DNA of 64,000 nucleotides from Thermococcus nautili (GTDB lineage Archaea > Methanobacteriota_B > Thermococci > Thermococcales > Thermococcaceae), in assembly GCF_000585495.1 (NCBI RefSeq), contig NZ_CP007264.1, positions 434,001 through 498,000 of the forward strand. Direction: 5' to 3'. Positions 25,869 to 33,490 of the stretch are shown piece by piece. A program made the position numbers and the translations under genes. How positions within the stretch are numbered: position 1 is the first letter of the stretch; each line of letters begins with the position of its first letter. The notes beneath the pieces are model-generated. The model was given only the letters and a program-made list of their open reading frames with translations, was not told where the DNA came from and searched no databases.

Positions 25869-26854
25869 AACACCAGCTCCACCCAGTTCTCCTTTCCCCT
25901 CTTATAGACACGCACGAGTCCCTTCTCCTCAAGGCGCTTGAACATCCTCCAGGCGGTCGTCTTCGGAATCCCGAGGGCTTTCCTGACGTCGGCCTGCTTG
26001 GCCCTTCCGCCCTGGTCGTAGACGTAGAGGAGCGCGTTGATTTCCTCGTCGGTGAGACCCATCGCTTCAAGCTTTTCCTTGAATTCCTCCCTTGAGAGGG
26101 GCAGGTTCCCAGGGTTTCCTCTCTTCTTGGCCCAGTATGCGACTGCTGGGATGCCAATGACCGCCAGAATGCCGAGTATGGGGAACAAGTCTCTCCCGCC
26201 GGACGCTGCTGAGGTGCCCGGTTCCTGGGGTGAGGTGTTTTCAGGGATTGTTGCCGGGGAAGTTGACGTGGATGCGGTTGAAACCGTGCTGGATGTTGTG
26301 GACTGCGTGTTTGAGATTGAGGTTGTCGTAGTGGAAGTTGTGGTGGTTGAGGGGGGCGAAGTAGTGGTGGTTGGGAGGGGCAGGATGTAGGAAACGCTCT
26401 GGTTTCCCGGCGGCATGGTTATCGTGTCGGAGGTTATTTTGAGGGGAACGTCGCTCAAATCAACGACCACCGCTCCGGGGGGGAGCTTTATCGTCACGGG
26501 GTATGGGAAGCTGTAGGTTAGGTTCCAGACTTCCCCTTCCTTTGATGTCAACGAAGCCGTAAAGTACGTGACAGTGATTTTAGTCGTCGAATTGAGGACG
26601 TAAACAGTTAGAACGCTCCCGTTCTTCTCGAAGAGGAGAGGGTTTCCGTTCTCGTCAAGCACAGCGAGGCCGGTGATGTCTTCGCTCAAAAGGGGAATTT
26701 CAACTGCCACTGAGTAGTTCGAGGGAACCACTACCTCAGTCACCTTAACGTATCCGCTGCCGTAAACTTCGACCGAGACGCTCTCAAAGGTACCCTGACC
26801 GAGGATTGGGGGTAGGGTTAAGAGCAGGAGCACTACTGCCAGGGCTTTTTTCAC
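25865..26854 (-). CDS. Membrane-anchored winged-helix regulator with extracellular domain (copy 1)
   Basis: Unnamed family; layout read from sequence. Signal peptide MKKALAVVLLLLTLPPILGQ, then a strand-rich extracellular domain (about 20-160) ending in the motif MPPGNQSVSYI. A Thr/Ser/Pro-rich linker (about 161-215) follows, then one membrane helix (about LFPILGILAVIGIPAVAYW), a basic stop-transfer KKR, and a cytoplasmic winged helix (about 250-329) with ADVRKALGIPKTTAWRMFKR. GTG start. Its winged helix is nearly identical to that of the gene at 27908-28741. It probably senses something outside the cell and binds DNA inside. It is paired with the secreted helical protein just upstream, 17 bases away. 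Ligand and targets unknown. Confidence 0.8.
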   Translation of the reverse strand: MKKALAVVLLLLTLPPILGQGTFESVSVEVYGSGYVKVTEVVVPSNYSVAVEIPLLSEDITGLAVLDENGNPLLFEKNGSVLTVYVLNSTTKITVTYFTASLTSKEGEVWNLTYSFPYPVTIKLPPGAVVVDLSDVPLKITSDTITMPPGNQSVSYILPLPTTTTSPPSTTTTSTTTTSISNTQSTTSSTVSTASTSTSPATIPENTSPQEPGTSAASGGRDLFPILGILAVIGIPAVAYWAKKRGNPGNLPLSREEFKEKLEAMGLTDEEINALLYVYDQGGRAKQADVRKALGIPKTTAWRMFKRLEEKGLVRVYKRGKENWVELVF

Positions 26855-26871
26855 GGCTCTCCCTCCGGAGT

Positions 26872-27774
26872 TTATCTTTTATCCCCTGAGCCCTCTCCTG
26901 GAGTCTTCTTTGGGGGTGTACTTGGAGAGCCTTCAGTGGAACTTCCGGGGAACGAGGGATGTCCAGGGGTTGTGTGGGTGATTCCCCGTATCTTGCCCCT
27001 TCTTTCCAGTTCCACCAGAATCCTGGGAATTTCTTTGAGCAGTCTAAGAACCTCCTCGCTGTTTCCGCTCTTGATGGCGTTCTCAAGTTCTGCCCTTATG
27101 GTAAGGAGTTCGGTTGCGTTGGCCCCGCCTTTGATGAGCGCATCAATTCTGCGGAGCTGGGCCTGCCCCATAAGTCTAGCCTTCATCGTAACCGAGTTAC
27201 GAACCGCCAAGTTCAGGGCCTCCTCAAGCTTCAGCCTAGATGTCTGGAGGAACGCCACCTTGTGAACTATGTCCTGGGTATCGTTCTCCTCAAGGGATTT
27301 TTTCAGTCCCTCGTAGACCCATAGCGTTTGGTTGTACTCGGCTTCGAGCTCCCTCAGCTCCTCTCCGCTCAGCTCGCCCGATTCAATTAGCTTCCTAGCA
27401 TATTCCAGAACGTTCCCAGCGATGGCCACTTCTGTTTTGGCAATTGAAATCCAGTCGGTTTTCTCCGTCAATTCTTCCCCTCCAAACCGGCAGAACGTTA
27501 TGGCCGAGTGATAAAGGTTCATCGCCTTTAGGGCCTCCTTAACGCTCTCGTTGTATTTTCCGTCCCTGTACAGCCCCCAGGCCTTTTCGCGAAGGGCGTC
27601 AGCCTGCTCGGAGGTGCAGTTGACGGAATGGGTGTAGTTGGCAAGCCTGTCCAGTGCAAGGAGCAGTCCGTTTGCTCTCGTTGACGCAGAGACGGTCTCG
27701 GAACTAACCCCGCCGACTGCCGGAACAAGTGAGACGAGGAGTATCCCGATAATCATGAACGCGATTTCCCTCAC
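26872..27774 (-). CDS. Secreted or membrane-tethered helical protein (copy 1)
   Basis: Function unknown. N-terminal hydrophobic signal (REIAFMIIGILLVSLVPAVGG) followed by a long, mostly alpha-helical charged region of repeated helix-turn units (for example LREKAWGLYRDGKYNESVKE, which looks TPR-like), with a few cysteines. It ends in a Pro/Ser/Thr/Gly-rich tail. Paralogous in layout to the gene at 28766-29917. The start is placed at GTG 27774 with GGTGAT five bases upstream; GTG 27783 is possible. It precedes the membrane winged-helix gene by 17 bases, so the two are probably made together and may act as sensor partner and transducer. Confidence 0.72.
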   Translation of the reverse strand: MREIAFMIIGILLVSLVPAVGGVSSETVSASTRANGLLLALDRLANYTHSVNCTSEQADALREKAWGLYRDGKYNESVKEALKAMNLYHSAITFCRFGGEELTEKTDWISIAKTEVAIAGNVLEYARKLIESGELSGEELRELEAEYNQTLWVYEGLKKSLEENDTQDIVHKVAFLQTSRLKLEEALNLAVRNSVTMKARLMGQAQLRRIDALIKGGANATELLTIRAELENAIKSGNSEEVLRLLKEIPRILVELERRGKIRGITHTTPGHPSFPGSSTEGSPSTPPKKTPGEGSGDKR

Positions 27775-27810
27775 GGTTATCACCGCTTTAAGTTACGGCT
27801 CATCCCTAAT

Positions 27811-27827
27811 TAGGGAAGCGGTGGAAC
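27811..27827 (-). promoter_or_regulatory. Element shared with the sister cassette, copy 1
   Basis: On the plus strand AGGG-AA-GCGGTGGAAC lies 40-55 bases upstream of the start at 27774. The same AGGG-N2-GCGGTGGAAC occurs upstream of the sister cassette (29949-29964). A minus-strand TATA-like GTTTTAAG lies at about 27834-27842. Candidate binding site for the membrane winged-helix proteins. Confidence 0.45.
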
Positions 27828-27907
27828 AAAGGACTTAAAACGTTTCCGCAAGTTCCTTTCGATTTCAGGCGGATAGAATTAGGGGCGAGGGGGATATAAC
27901 GTTTTCT

Positions 27908-28741
27908 CTAACGCTTCAACTCCACCCAGTTCTCTTTCCTCCCCCGGATGATTCTCACGAGTCCCTTCTCCTCAAGGCGCTTGAACATCCTCCACGCGGT
28001 CGTCTTCGGAATGCCAAGCGCGTCCCTTATCTCGGCCTGACTGGCCCGTCCGCCGTGCTCCAGCAGGTATTTCAGCGCAAGCTTTTCCTCCTCCCTCAGC
28101 TCGTCGCTTTTAAGGGCATCTTCAATGGGGTCAGCTTTGGTCTCACCGCCATCGTTTCCGGACCGTTTCCTCCACCATATGAAAAACACTCCTCCGACGA
28201 GAACAGCCCCGCCAAAGGCCAGGAGAACTTCAAGGGCACCGCTTTTCTGGTTCTTGCCCGTTGGGGGGTTTTCAATGATGTATGAGACGCTCTGGTTGCC
28301 CGGAGGCATCGTTATGGAGGTTCCGTTTATTCGAAGGGGGATATCGCTCAAATCAACGATGACGGCACCATCGGGGAGGACAACCTCAAAGGGGACCTCG
28401 GAGGAGAAGTTAACCGTCCAGACTATTCCCCTCTTGGAGGTGAGGTCGGGGGTGTAGTAGGAAATCCTAACGAGCTCGGCGCTTCCGGGGTAAATCAAGA
28501 GAGACCCGTTGGTTTCCTGGAAATCGATGGGGTTTCCCCGGGAGTCCTCAACGATGATGTCTTGGGCGTGTTCGGTAACCGGCACGATTAGCGGTTCGGT
28601 GTAGTTATCGGGCACTATCGAAATTTCCACCTTGACGTAACCGTCCTCGTAAACGAAGAGCTTTACTGTCTCCTGGGCGAGGACCGGGGAAGCCAGCAGA
28701 AGCAGTGCAAAGACGAGCGCCGTGCATCGGAGCCTTCTCAT
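27908..28741 (-). CDS. Membrane-anchored winged-helix regulator with extracellular domain (copy 2)
   Basis: Paralogue of 25865-26854. Signal peptide (about 1-22, CTALVFALLLLASPVLAQ), extracellular strand-rich domain with the shared motifs VVDLSD-like and MPPGNQSVSYI, and one membrane helix (VLLAFGGAVLVGGVFFIWW). A cytoplasmic winged helix follows, with AEIRDALGIPKTTAWRMFKR and ending KENWVELKR. At 277 residues it is shorter than copy 1 because it lacks the long Thr/Ser-rich linker. GGAGGTGGAGG precedes the ATG at 28741. It follows its secreted helical partner by 24 bases. DNA identity with copy 1 is very high in the winged-helix region. Confidence 0.8.
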   Translation of the reverse strand: MRRLRCTALVFALLLLASPVLAQETVKLFVYEDGYVKVEISIVPDNYTEPLIVPVTEHAQDIIVEDSRGNPIDFQETNGSLLIYPGSAELVRISYYTPDLTSKRGIVWTVNFSSEVPFEVVLPDGAVIVDLSDIPLRINGTSITMPPGNQSVSYIIENPPTGKNQKSGALEVLLAFGGAVLVGGVFFIWWRKRSGNDGGETKADPIEDALKSDELREEEKLALKYLLEHGGRASQAEIRDALGIPKTTAWRMFKRLEEKGLVRIIRGRKENWVELKR

Positions 28742-28765
28742 TCCTCCACCTCCAAAATGAAAGGG

Positions 28766-29917
28766 TCAGGAGTGCGCGTTGATGAAGGCCTCCACCTCCT
28801 TCAGGAGGGTGACGGCGGCCTCGAAGTGTTCTTTCGCCTTCTCAGGCTGTCCGGTGCGGAGCAGGCGGATTCCGAGCTTGTATTCGTTCATGGCGCTCTT
28901 AAGCTGGACTTCCGCCTTCGAGACGTCAACGCCCTCGCGCTTGAGCTTCATGAGCTCCCTGCCGTCGCGGACTATTCTCTCGCGGAGCTCCTTGAGCTTC
29001 TCGAAGTTTCCGTCCCACTTGAAGTGGCCCCTTGCCATGGTCCTTCCCCTTGTGAGCGTCATCTGGAACTCCTTGACCACGTCCCTCTTCTCGATTATGA
29101 GGTTAAGGGCTTCGTCCCACTTGCCCTCGTCCGCGAGGGTCTTGACGCTCGTGTAGAGCTCAAGGAACGCGGTGTAGGTCTCGTTCAGCTCCGGGTTCGG
29201 GTTCTCGCTCAGGGTCCTGTTGGCGAGCTGGATTGCCCTCTCGCCCTTTGCAAGGAAGCGCTCAACCACTTGCTCCGCATTCTGGTGGAGCATCTGGAGC
29301 CTCAGTTCCTTCAACGCGGAGTCGAGCTCGGCCTTCTTCTGGAGGGCAACCTCGTAGTCCCCCCTTGCCTTCGTCATGTTTCCAGAGCGTACGTCCTCCA
29401 TCACGAGCTTGAACGCCTCAAGGGTCTCGTTGTAGAGTTCCCTCGCTTCGGTGACGTTTAGTCCCTTCTCACCGGCAACGTTGATGAGCCTCTCAGCGTA
29501 GCGCAGGTAGGCCCTGGTTCTCTCAACCTGTGCCCTGAACTGGGCTTCCACGTTGGCACCGGCTCCCTTCATCGGTGCCCTAATCTCCGACAGCACGAGC
29601 CGGTAGTAGTGCATCGCCATCAGCGCGTCCACCATGGAGGCGTTGTAGTTCCCCTCCTGGAACTCGCTCAGGGCTTTGTTGTAGTGTTCCTCAGCTAAGG
29701 CGAGGTACGTCGAGTTCGTCATGTTCTCAGGAACCTTCGCCTCGGTGAACTCGGCGAGCCTCTTGAGGTTGTCTATCAGCTTTTCAGCAACTACCTTCTC
29801 CTGCGGAACCTCGTTTGTCCCGGTGGAGTTCTCTGACCCGCTCGCGAGGGCGAAGGGCACCAAGCTCCCCACGAGCAGGGCCGTCAATATTACCACGAGC
29901 AACTTCCTCACGGCCAT
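28766..29917 (-). CDS. Secreted or membrane-tethered helical protein (copy 2)
   Basis: About 383 residues from the ATG at 29917. N-terminal signal AVRKLLVVILTALLVGSLVPFALA, then almost entirely alpha-helical, charged sequence with repeating helical pairs (YNKALSEFQEGNYNASMVDA, LRTGQPEKAKEHFEAAVTLL) that look TPR- or coiled-coil-like. No cysteines or enzyme motifs seen. An upstream TTG at 29941 is less likely, as it would place the start in the AT-rich promoter. Partner of the membrane regulator at 27908-28741. Its upstream region shares the AGGG-N2-GCGGTGGAAC element with copy 1. Confidence 0.75.
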   Translation of the reverse strand: MAVRKLLVVILTALLVGSLVPFALASGSENSTGTNEVPQEKVVAEKLIDNLKRLAEFTEAKVPENMTNSTYLALAEEHYNKALSEFQEGNYNASMVDALMAMHYYRLVLSEIRAPMKGAGANVEAQFRAQVERTRAYLRYAERLINVAGEKGLNVTEARELYNETLEAFKLVMEDVRSGNMTKARGDYEVALQKKAELDSALKELRLQMLHQNAEQVVERFLAKGERAIQLANRTLSENPNPELNETYTAFLELYTSVKTLADEGKWDEALNLIIEKRDVVKEFQMTLTRGRTMARGHFKWDGNFEKLKELRERIVRDGRELMKLKREGVDVSKAEVQLKSAMNEYKLGIRLLRTGQPEKAKEHFEAAVTLLKEVEAFINAHS

Positions 29918-29948
29918 CACCGTTCCCCTCTTGGGGCCCAAATATTTT

Positions 29949-29964
29949 AGGGTCGCGGTGGAAC
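29949..29964 (-). promoter_or_regulatory. Element shared with the sister cassette, copy 2
   Basis: On the plus strand AGGG-TC-GCGGTGGAAC lies 32-47 bases upstream of the ATG at 29917, next to the minus-strand TATA-like CTAAAATATT (about 29940-29950). It matches copy 1 in 14 of 16 positions. Surrounding bases differ, so the element stands out as conserved. Confidence 0.45.
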
Positions 29965-29971
29965 GCGCGTT

Positions 29972-30244
29972 TCAAATCGTTCCTTTTTCCTCAAGCTCCT
30001 TAGCCAGGAGCGCAACTGTCAAGATGCCCTCAAAGATGCTCCCAAAGTTCGGGACCTCCCCGAACTGGGCAAAGAGAGTTCCGTAGCGCGGGTGCCACGC
30101 ATCGACCTGCTTCCTGTTTTTGGCGGTTATGATGTAGACAACCCACTCCCTCTCCTCGAGCCACTCAACGAGCTTCCAAGCGTCGGCCATGTCTTTGACC
30201 TCAAGGCCAAACTTCTCGCGGACCTTCCCGGTGAGCTCCTCCAT
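29972..30244 (-). CDS. Small conserved hypothetical protein
   Basis: About 90 residues, unrecognised. Sequence MEELTGKVREKFGLEVKDM then ADAWKLVEWLEEREWVVYII, with a mixed alpha/beta look and no membrane segment or metal motif. The ATG at 30244 has GGTGGA just upstream; a GTG at 30253 is possible. It ends eight bases before the conserved element of the neighbouring cassette. It may be transcribed separately. Confidence 0.65.
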   Translation of the reverse strand: MEELTGKVREKFGLEVKDMADAWKLVEWLEEREWVVYIITAKNRKQVDAWHPRYGTLFAQFGEVPNFGSIFEGILTVALLAKELEEKGTI

Positions 30245-30285
30245 AGTCTCCACCGATTGAGCTTTGCATTGTGATTAATAAACCT

Positions 30286-31017
30286 TCACAGGAGCATCTT
30301 GAGCGCGACGAGGATTAAAACCCCAGCAAATGCCCTTCTAAGGGTCTCTGGATGGGCCCTGTGGGCCGCTAAAGCGCCGAGCCTGCCGCCGATTATGAGC
30401 CCCGGAGCAAGGAGGAGGGCCATGTGTAAATCAACCTGCCCAAGGCGGTAGTGCTCGAAGGCTCCAGCCAAGGCCGTGAAAAAGAGGGCAAAGCTCGAGG
30501 TTCCAACGGCGTACCTCATAGGTATGCCCACGAAGGTGTGAAAGAGCGGGACGTTGAGAACGCCGCCGCTTATGCCCAAAAGCCCGCTCACGAGGCCCGA
30601 GAGGATGCCCACAAGGGGAACGCGGGAGTAGTGGACGGTGCCGTCTTCGTCGTGCGGGTTGCCCTTTCCGCTCGCCATCGTGTAGGCAAGGTAAAAGAGG
30701 AGCAGCGCAAAGGCCAGTTTGAGTTCCTTTCCAGGGAGTTTAGAAGATAAGTAGGCGCCGATAACTGCGAATGGGACGGAAAAGACCTCCTTCAGGAGAA
30801 CGACGCGGTAAAGGACCGCCCCCCTTCGAATGTGGGTCAGCGAGGCGGAGAGCGAGCTGAGGACTATGCATGTCAAACTCGTGCCGATGGCGAGGTGTAT
30901 CGGCTCTCCGAGGAGGACGAGGGTCGGCACTATCAGAAAACCGCCGCCGACACCGAGGAGGCCCGCTATAAACCCAATGCCGAGGCCGATGATGAAGTCG
31001 AGGAGATACTGAAGCAT
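30286..31017 (-). CDS. TSUP-family (TauE/SafE) membrane permease
   Basis: Integral membrane protein of 243 residues with about eight hydrophobic segments in two homologous halves, each with a GLLGVGGG / GLLGISGG signature (IGFIAGLLGVGGGFLIVPTL; GLVSGLLGISGGVLNVPLF). The family exports or imports small sulfur-containing or organic anions such as sulfite or sulfoacetate. The substrate here cannot be told. A second paralogue lies at 31555-32319, with a small membrane protein on the opposite strand between them. Confidence 0.88.
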   Translation of the reverse strand: MLQYLLDFIIGLGIGFIAGLLGVGGGFLIVPTLVLLGEPIHLAIGTSLTCIVLSSLSASLTHIRRGAVLYRVVLLKEVFSVPFAVIGAYLSSKLPGKELKLAFALLLFYLAYTMASGKGNPHDEDGTVHYSRVPLVGILSGLVSGLLGISGGVLNVPLFHTFVGIPMRYAVGTSSFALFFTALAGAFEHYRLGQVDLHMALLLAPGLIIGGRLGALAAHRAHPETLRRAFAGVLILVALKMLL

Positions 31018-31061
31018 GGAAACCCTTTTTAGGAGTCCGTTAAAAACCCTGTGGTGGTTTC

Positions 31062-31583
31062 GTGAAGACGTCGGAGTTGAAGTTCCTGCTCCTCGTACTT
31101 CTTGTACCCATCGTGACGTTCCCTGGCTCCATAACGTTTGCCAACTGGGACGCTCCCTACGGTTTTTACAAGGACGTATCTGCTTGGCTCGGCTCTATAG
31201 TGGGGGGCTGGCTTTTTCTCATCGTTTATGGAGCGTGGAACTGGAGAAAGGGGAGAATACGGGCGCTATGTCCTGTTGTCCTGGCCCTCCTCATCGTTGC
31301 GGCCTCAATTGTCGGCTACCGGGCGGAGCTCTCACTCCATGGAGAGAAAGGGTTTGGAAGCGAAAGCATTGTCAGTTACGTAGCGGGTGGAATCCTCGGC
31401 TTCCTCCTGTCTCTGATGCTTTTGCCTTCAATTGTCCACGTAATAGCGGGGGACATCTATCCCTACGATAGACCCCTGCTCTTTGTCTGGCTGGCAATGA
31501 TAGTTGCAACGCTCCTCCTTGGGGCGGTGTATATGAAGGAAAGAAGAAAAGGGCTCAAGGAACCGCGAAGCCGAGGCCCTTGA
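31062..31583 (+). CDS. Hypothetical membrane protein
   Basis: 173 residues with four or five hydrophobic segments (LKFLLLVLLVPIVTF, WLGSIVGGWLFLIVYGAW, ALCPVVLALLIVAASIVGY, GILGFLLSLMLLPSIVHVI, LLFVWLAMIVATLLLGAVY) and a basic tail. No family recognised. GTG start with GGTGG eight bases upstream. Divergent from one TSUP gene and convergent with the other, overlapping the second by 29 bases. Confidence 0.65.
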   Translation: MKTSELKFLLLVLLVPIVTFPGSITFANWDAPYGFYKDVSAWLGSIVGGWLFLIVYGAWNWRKGRIRALCPVVLALLIVAASIVGYRAELSLHGEKGFGSESIVSYVAGGILGFLLSLMLLPSIVHVIAGDIYPYDRPLLFVWLAMIVATLLLGAVYMKERRKGLKEPRSRGP

Positions 31584-32319
31584 GAATCATTCTCAGGGCC
31601 AGGAGGAACATCACAACGGCGAATGCCTTTTTCAGGGAGGAAGCCTTAGTTCTCTTGGCTATTCTGGCCCCCATCTGCGCCCCCAGTATGAGGCCCGGCA
31701 CGAGGAGAACGAGCCACTGCGTTTCCACGTTTCCCATCATGTAGTGCTTGAGCGCTCCGGCCGTTGCGGTGAAGACTATGGCAAAGCTTGAGGTTGCGAC
31801 AGCGTAATGAATCGGCAGTCCAAGGTAGGTCAGGAAGGGCACGTTGATGATTCCTCCGCCGACGCCGAGCAGACCGCTCGCGATTCCCGCGAAGAAGCCG
31901 CCGACCGGGACGAGCTTGTAGTTCACCTTAACGTCCTCAAGCCTGACCTCGCCCGGCTCTGCCGTTTTCTTTCTGTATATCCTCACTGCAACGACGATTA
32001 GCGCCAACCCGAAGATGACCTTCAGTCCGGAGGCGCTGATGAACGATGTGAGCCATGCCCCTATGTAGGCGCCTATAACGGCAGTTGAGGCCAGCAGAAG
32101 TCCGACCCTGTAGTGTATCCTCCTCTGCCTTGAGTAGGCTATCGCCGAGCTGAGCGACGTGAAAACCACAGCGGCGCTCGAAGTTCCGACCGCGTGGTGC
32201 ATCTCGACGCCGAGTAAATTGAGGACGGGCACTATCAGGAAGCCTCCTCCGAGGCCAAACAGTGCCGCGAGGACTCCGATGAAGACACCGACCGCGAAGT
32301 AGCCGAGGTATTTCAGCAT
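31555..32319 (-). CDS. TSUP-family (TauE/SafE) membrane permease, paralogue
   Basis: 254 residues, the same two-half architecture as 30286-31017: VLAALFGLGGGFLIVPVLNL and GIASGLLGVGGGIINVPFL. The two differ most in the central cytoplasmic loop (RKKTAEPGEVRLEDVKVNYK here). Its ATG at 32319 abuts the stop of the PIN-domain gene, so it may be transcribed downstream of the toxin-antitoxin pair. Substrate unknown. Confidence 0.88.
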   Translation of the reverse strand: MLKYLGYFAVGVFIGVLAALFGLGGGFLIVPVLNLLGVEMHHAVGTSSAAVVFTSLSSAIAYSRQRRIHYRVGLLLASTAVIGAYIGAWLTSFISASGLKVIFGLALIVVAVRIYRKKTAEPGEVRLEDVKVNYKLVPVGGFFAGIASGLLGVGGGIINVPFLTYLGLPIHYAVATSSFAIVFTATAGALKHYMMGNVETQWLVLLVPGLILGAQMGARIAKRTKASSLKKAFAVVMFLLALRMILKGLGFAVP

Positions 32320-32750
32320 TAATCATCCCTCAAAATGCGTCGTATGGCGTCGCTTATGCTCCATACTTCAATAATACCCGCACGGGAAACCTTCTCAAAG
32401 TGCCTGTCGTTGGTCACGAGGATTGCCCCGCTTTTCAGGCACGTCGCCGCGTGGACGGCATCCGCAAGCTGGGTTTCAGGGAAATACGGAAGAACGCGGA
32501 GCACTTCCTCCCTGCTTGGGTTCACAATCGTAACCCTCCTTCTAATGAACTCATAGAAGTCCAGCGCGTTGAGCTTTTCGGCGTATTTTCGGTATTCGGC
32601 CATCAAGACGTCGTTTGCCACCAGAACGTAGCGTTTGCTGGTTAAAAAATAGAGTAAAAGCTCGGTAGTGTCAGTCCAGCCCCGTTTAACCGCCGCTATG
32701 AAGACGTTCGTGTCGAGCAGAAATTTACAGTCTGTAGAGCTCCTTCGCAA
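32319..32750 (-). CDS. vapC: PIN-domain protein, probable VapC toxin
   Basis: Likely RNase of a type II toxin-antitoxin pair. The core starts CKFLLDTNVFIAAVKRGW with the first catalytic Asp. A mid acidic residue in MAEYRKY, then QLADAVHAATCLKSGAILVTNDRHF, supply the remaining acidic residues. No ATG is available; TTG at 32750 with GAGGGG upstream is the best start, and TTG at 32783 is possible. It overlaps the AbrB-type gene upstream by 26 bases, the usual antitoxin-toxin arrangement. Confidence 0.82.
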   Translation of the reverse strand: MRRSSTDCKFLLDTNVFIAAVKRGWTDTTELLLYFLTSKRYVLVANDVLMAEYRKYAEKLNALDFYEFIRRRVTIVNPSREEVLRVLPYFPETQLADAVHAATCLKSGAILVTNDRHFEKVSRAGIIEVWSISDAIRRILRDD

Positions 32751-32997
32751 CTCTGTTCCCCTCTTCCCTGGTTTCAGCCTCAAGCTCCTCTAAATTCACT
32801 TCTCTTGAGTTCCTGACGAGTTTTTCGAGCATTTTCTTGACGTTGAAGCGCCTCAAGACTATCGTATCGCCGTCTATCTCCGTAACGAGGAACTCTTCAC
32901 CGGGCTTGATGTTAAGCTTTCTCCGAACGTCCTTTGGGATTACGACCCTGCCTTTGGAGTCTATCTTCGTTACTCCCACTTTTCCCACCATTCCCAT
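32725..32997 (-). CDS. vapB: AbrB/SpoVT-type antitoxin (VapB-like)
   Basis: 90 residues. The N-terminal swapped-hairpin DNA-binding domain is clear: GVTKIDSKGRVVIPKDVRRK then LNIKPGEEFLVTE. The charged C-terminal half would hold the PIN toxin. The ATG at 32997 sits about 20 bases after a TATA-like TTTAAATA (about 33011-33018), so the transcript is nearly leaderless. Such antitoxins commonly repress their own operon. Confidence 0.85.
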   Translation of the reverse strand: MGMVGKVGVTKIDSKGRVVIPKDVRRKLNIKPGEEFLVTEIDGDTIVLRRFNVKKMLEKLVRNSREVNLEELEAETREEGNRVAKELYRL

Positions 32998-33021
32998 GTT
33001 AAGCCGACGGTATTTAAAGGT

Positions 33022-33480
33022 TTACCACTCGAAGGCAACGGCCTCCACGAGCTTTACCAGGGCCTCAAAGTCCTCCTCCGTGAAGTCCTTCGGAAGGCCA
33101 AGCCCTTCCCCCTCTCCCCGCTGATACCTGAGTCCGTTGCGCTCCGCTATCTTCACGACCTTTTCGGGAACGTCCCCGATTACCGGCCCCTCTCCAGGTC
33201 TTCCGTCGAAGAGGCGGAGCCTGATGAGCGTTCCCTCAAAGTCCGGCCCGAAGCCGAAGGCAAAGACGTTTCTCCCCGGGACGTCGTGGTCGGTTAAATC
33301 GGCTATCGCTTTTACCGCAACTTCCACTAATGGCCACTCCTCGGGCTCCTCGATGACGAAGGAAAGCCTGTCAGAGAAGTCCCCCTCGTCATCGCCGAAC
33401 TCGAAGATTAACCTCTTCCCGGTCTCAATAACTTCGCCGTAAGGTTCGAGAAGGCCCTTCAGCCTTTCCCTCCACTCCAT
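33022..33480 (-). CDS. Conserved hypothetical protein
   Basis: 152 residues, soluble and acidic. Begins MEWRERLKGLLEPYGEVIET and contains RNVFAFGFGPDFEGTLIRLR, with a helical C-terminus (PKDFTEEDFEALVKLVEAVAF). No catalytic motif or known family recognised. Ten bases downstream of the dehydrogenase gene, so they are probably co-transcribed. Confidence 0.68.
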   Translation of the reverse strand: MEWRERLKGLLEPYGEVIETGKRLIFEFGDDEGDFSDRLSFVIEEPEEWPLVEVAVKAIADLTDHDVPGRNVFAFGFGPDFEGTLIRLRLFDGRPGEGPVIGDVPEKVVKIAERNGLRYQRGEGEGLGLPKDFTEEDFEALVKLVEAVAFEW

Positions 33481-33490
33481 TCAAACCACC

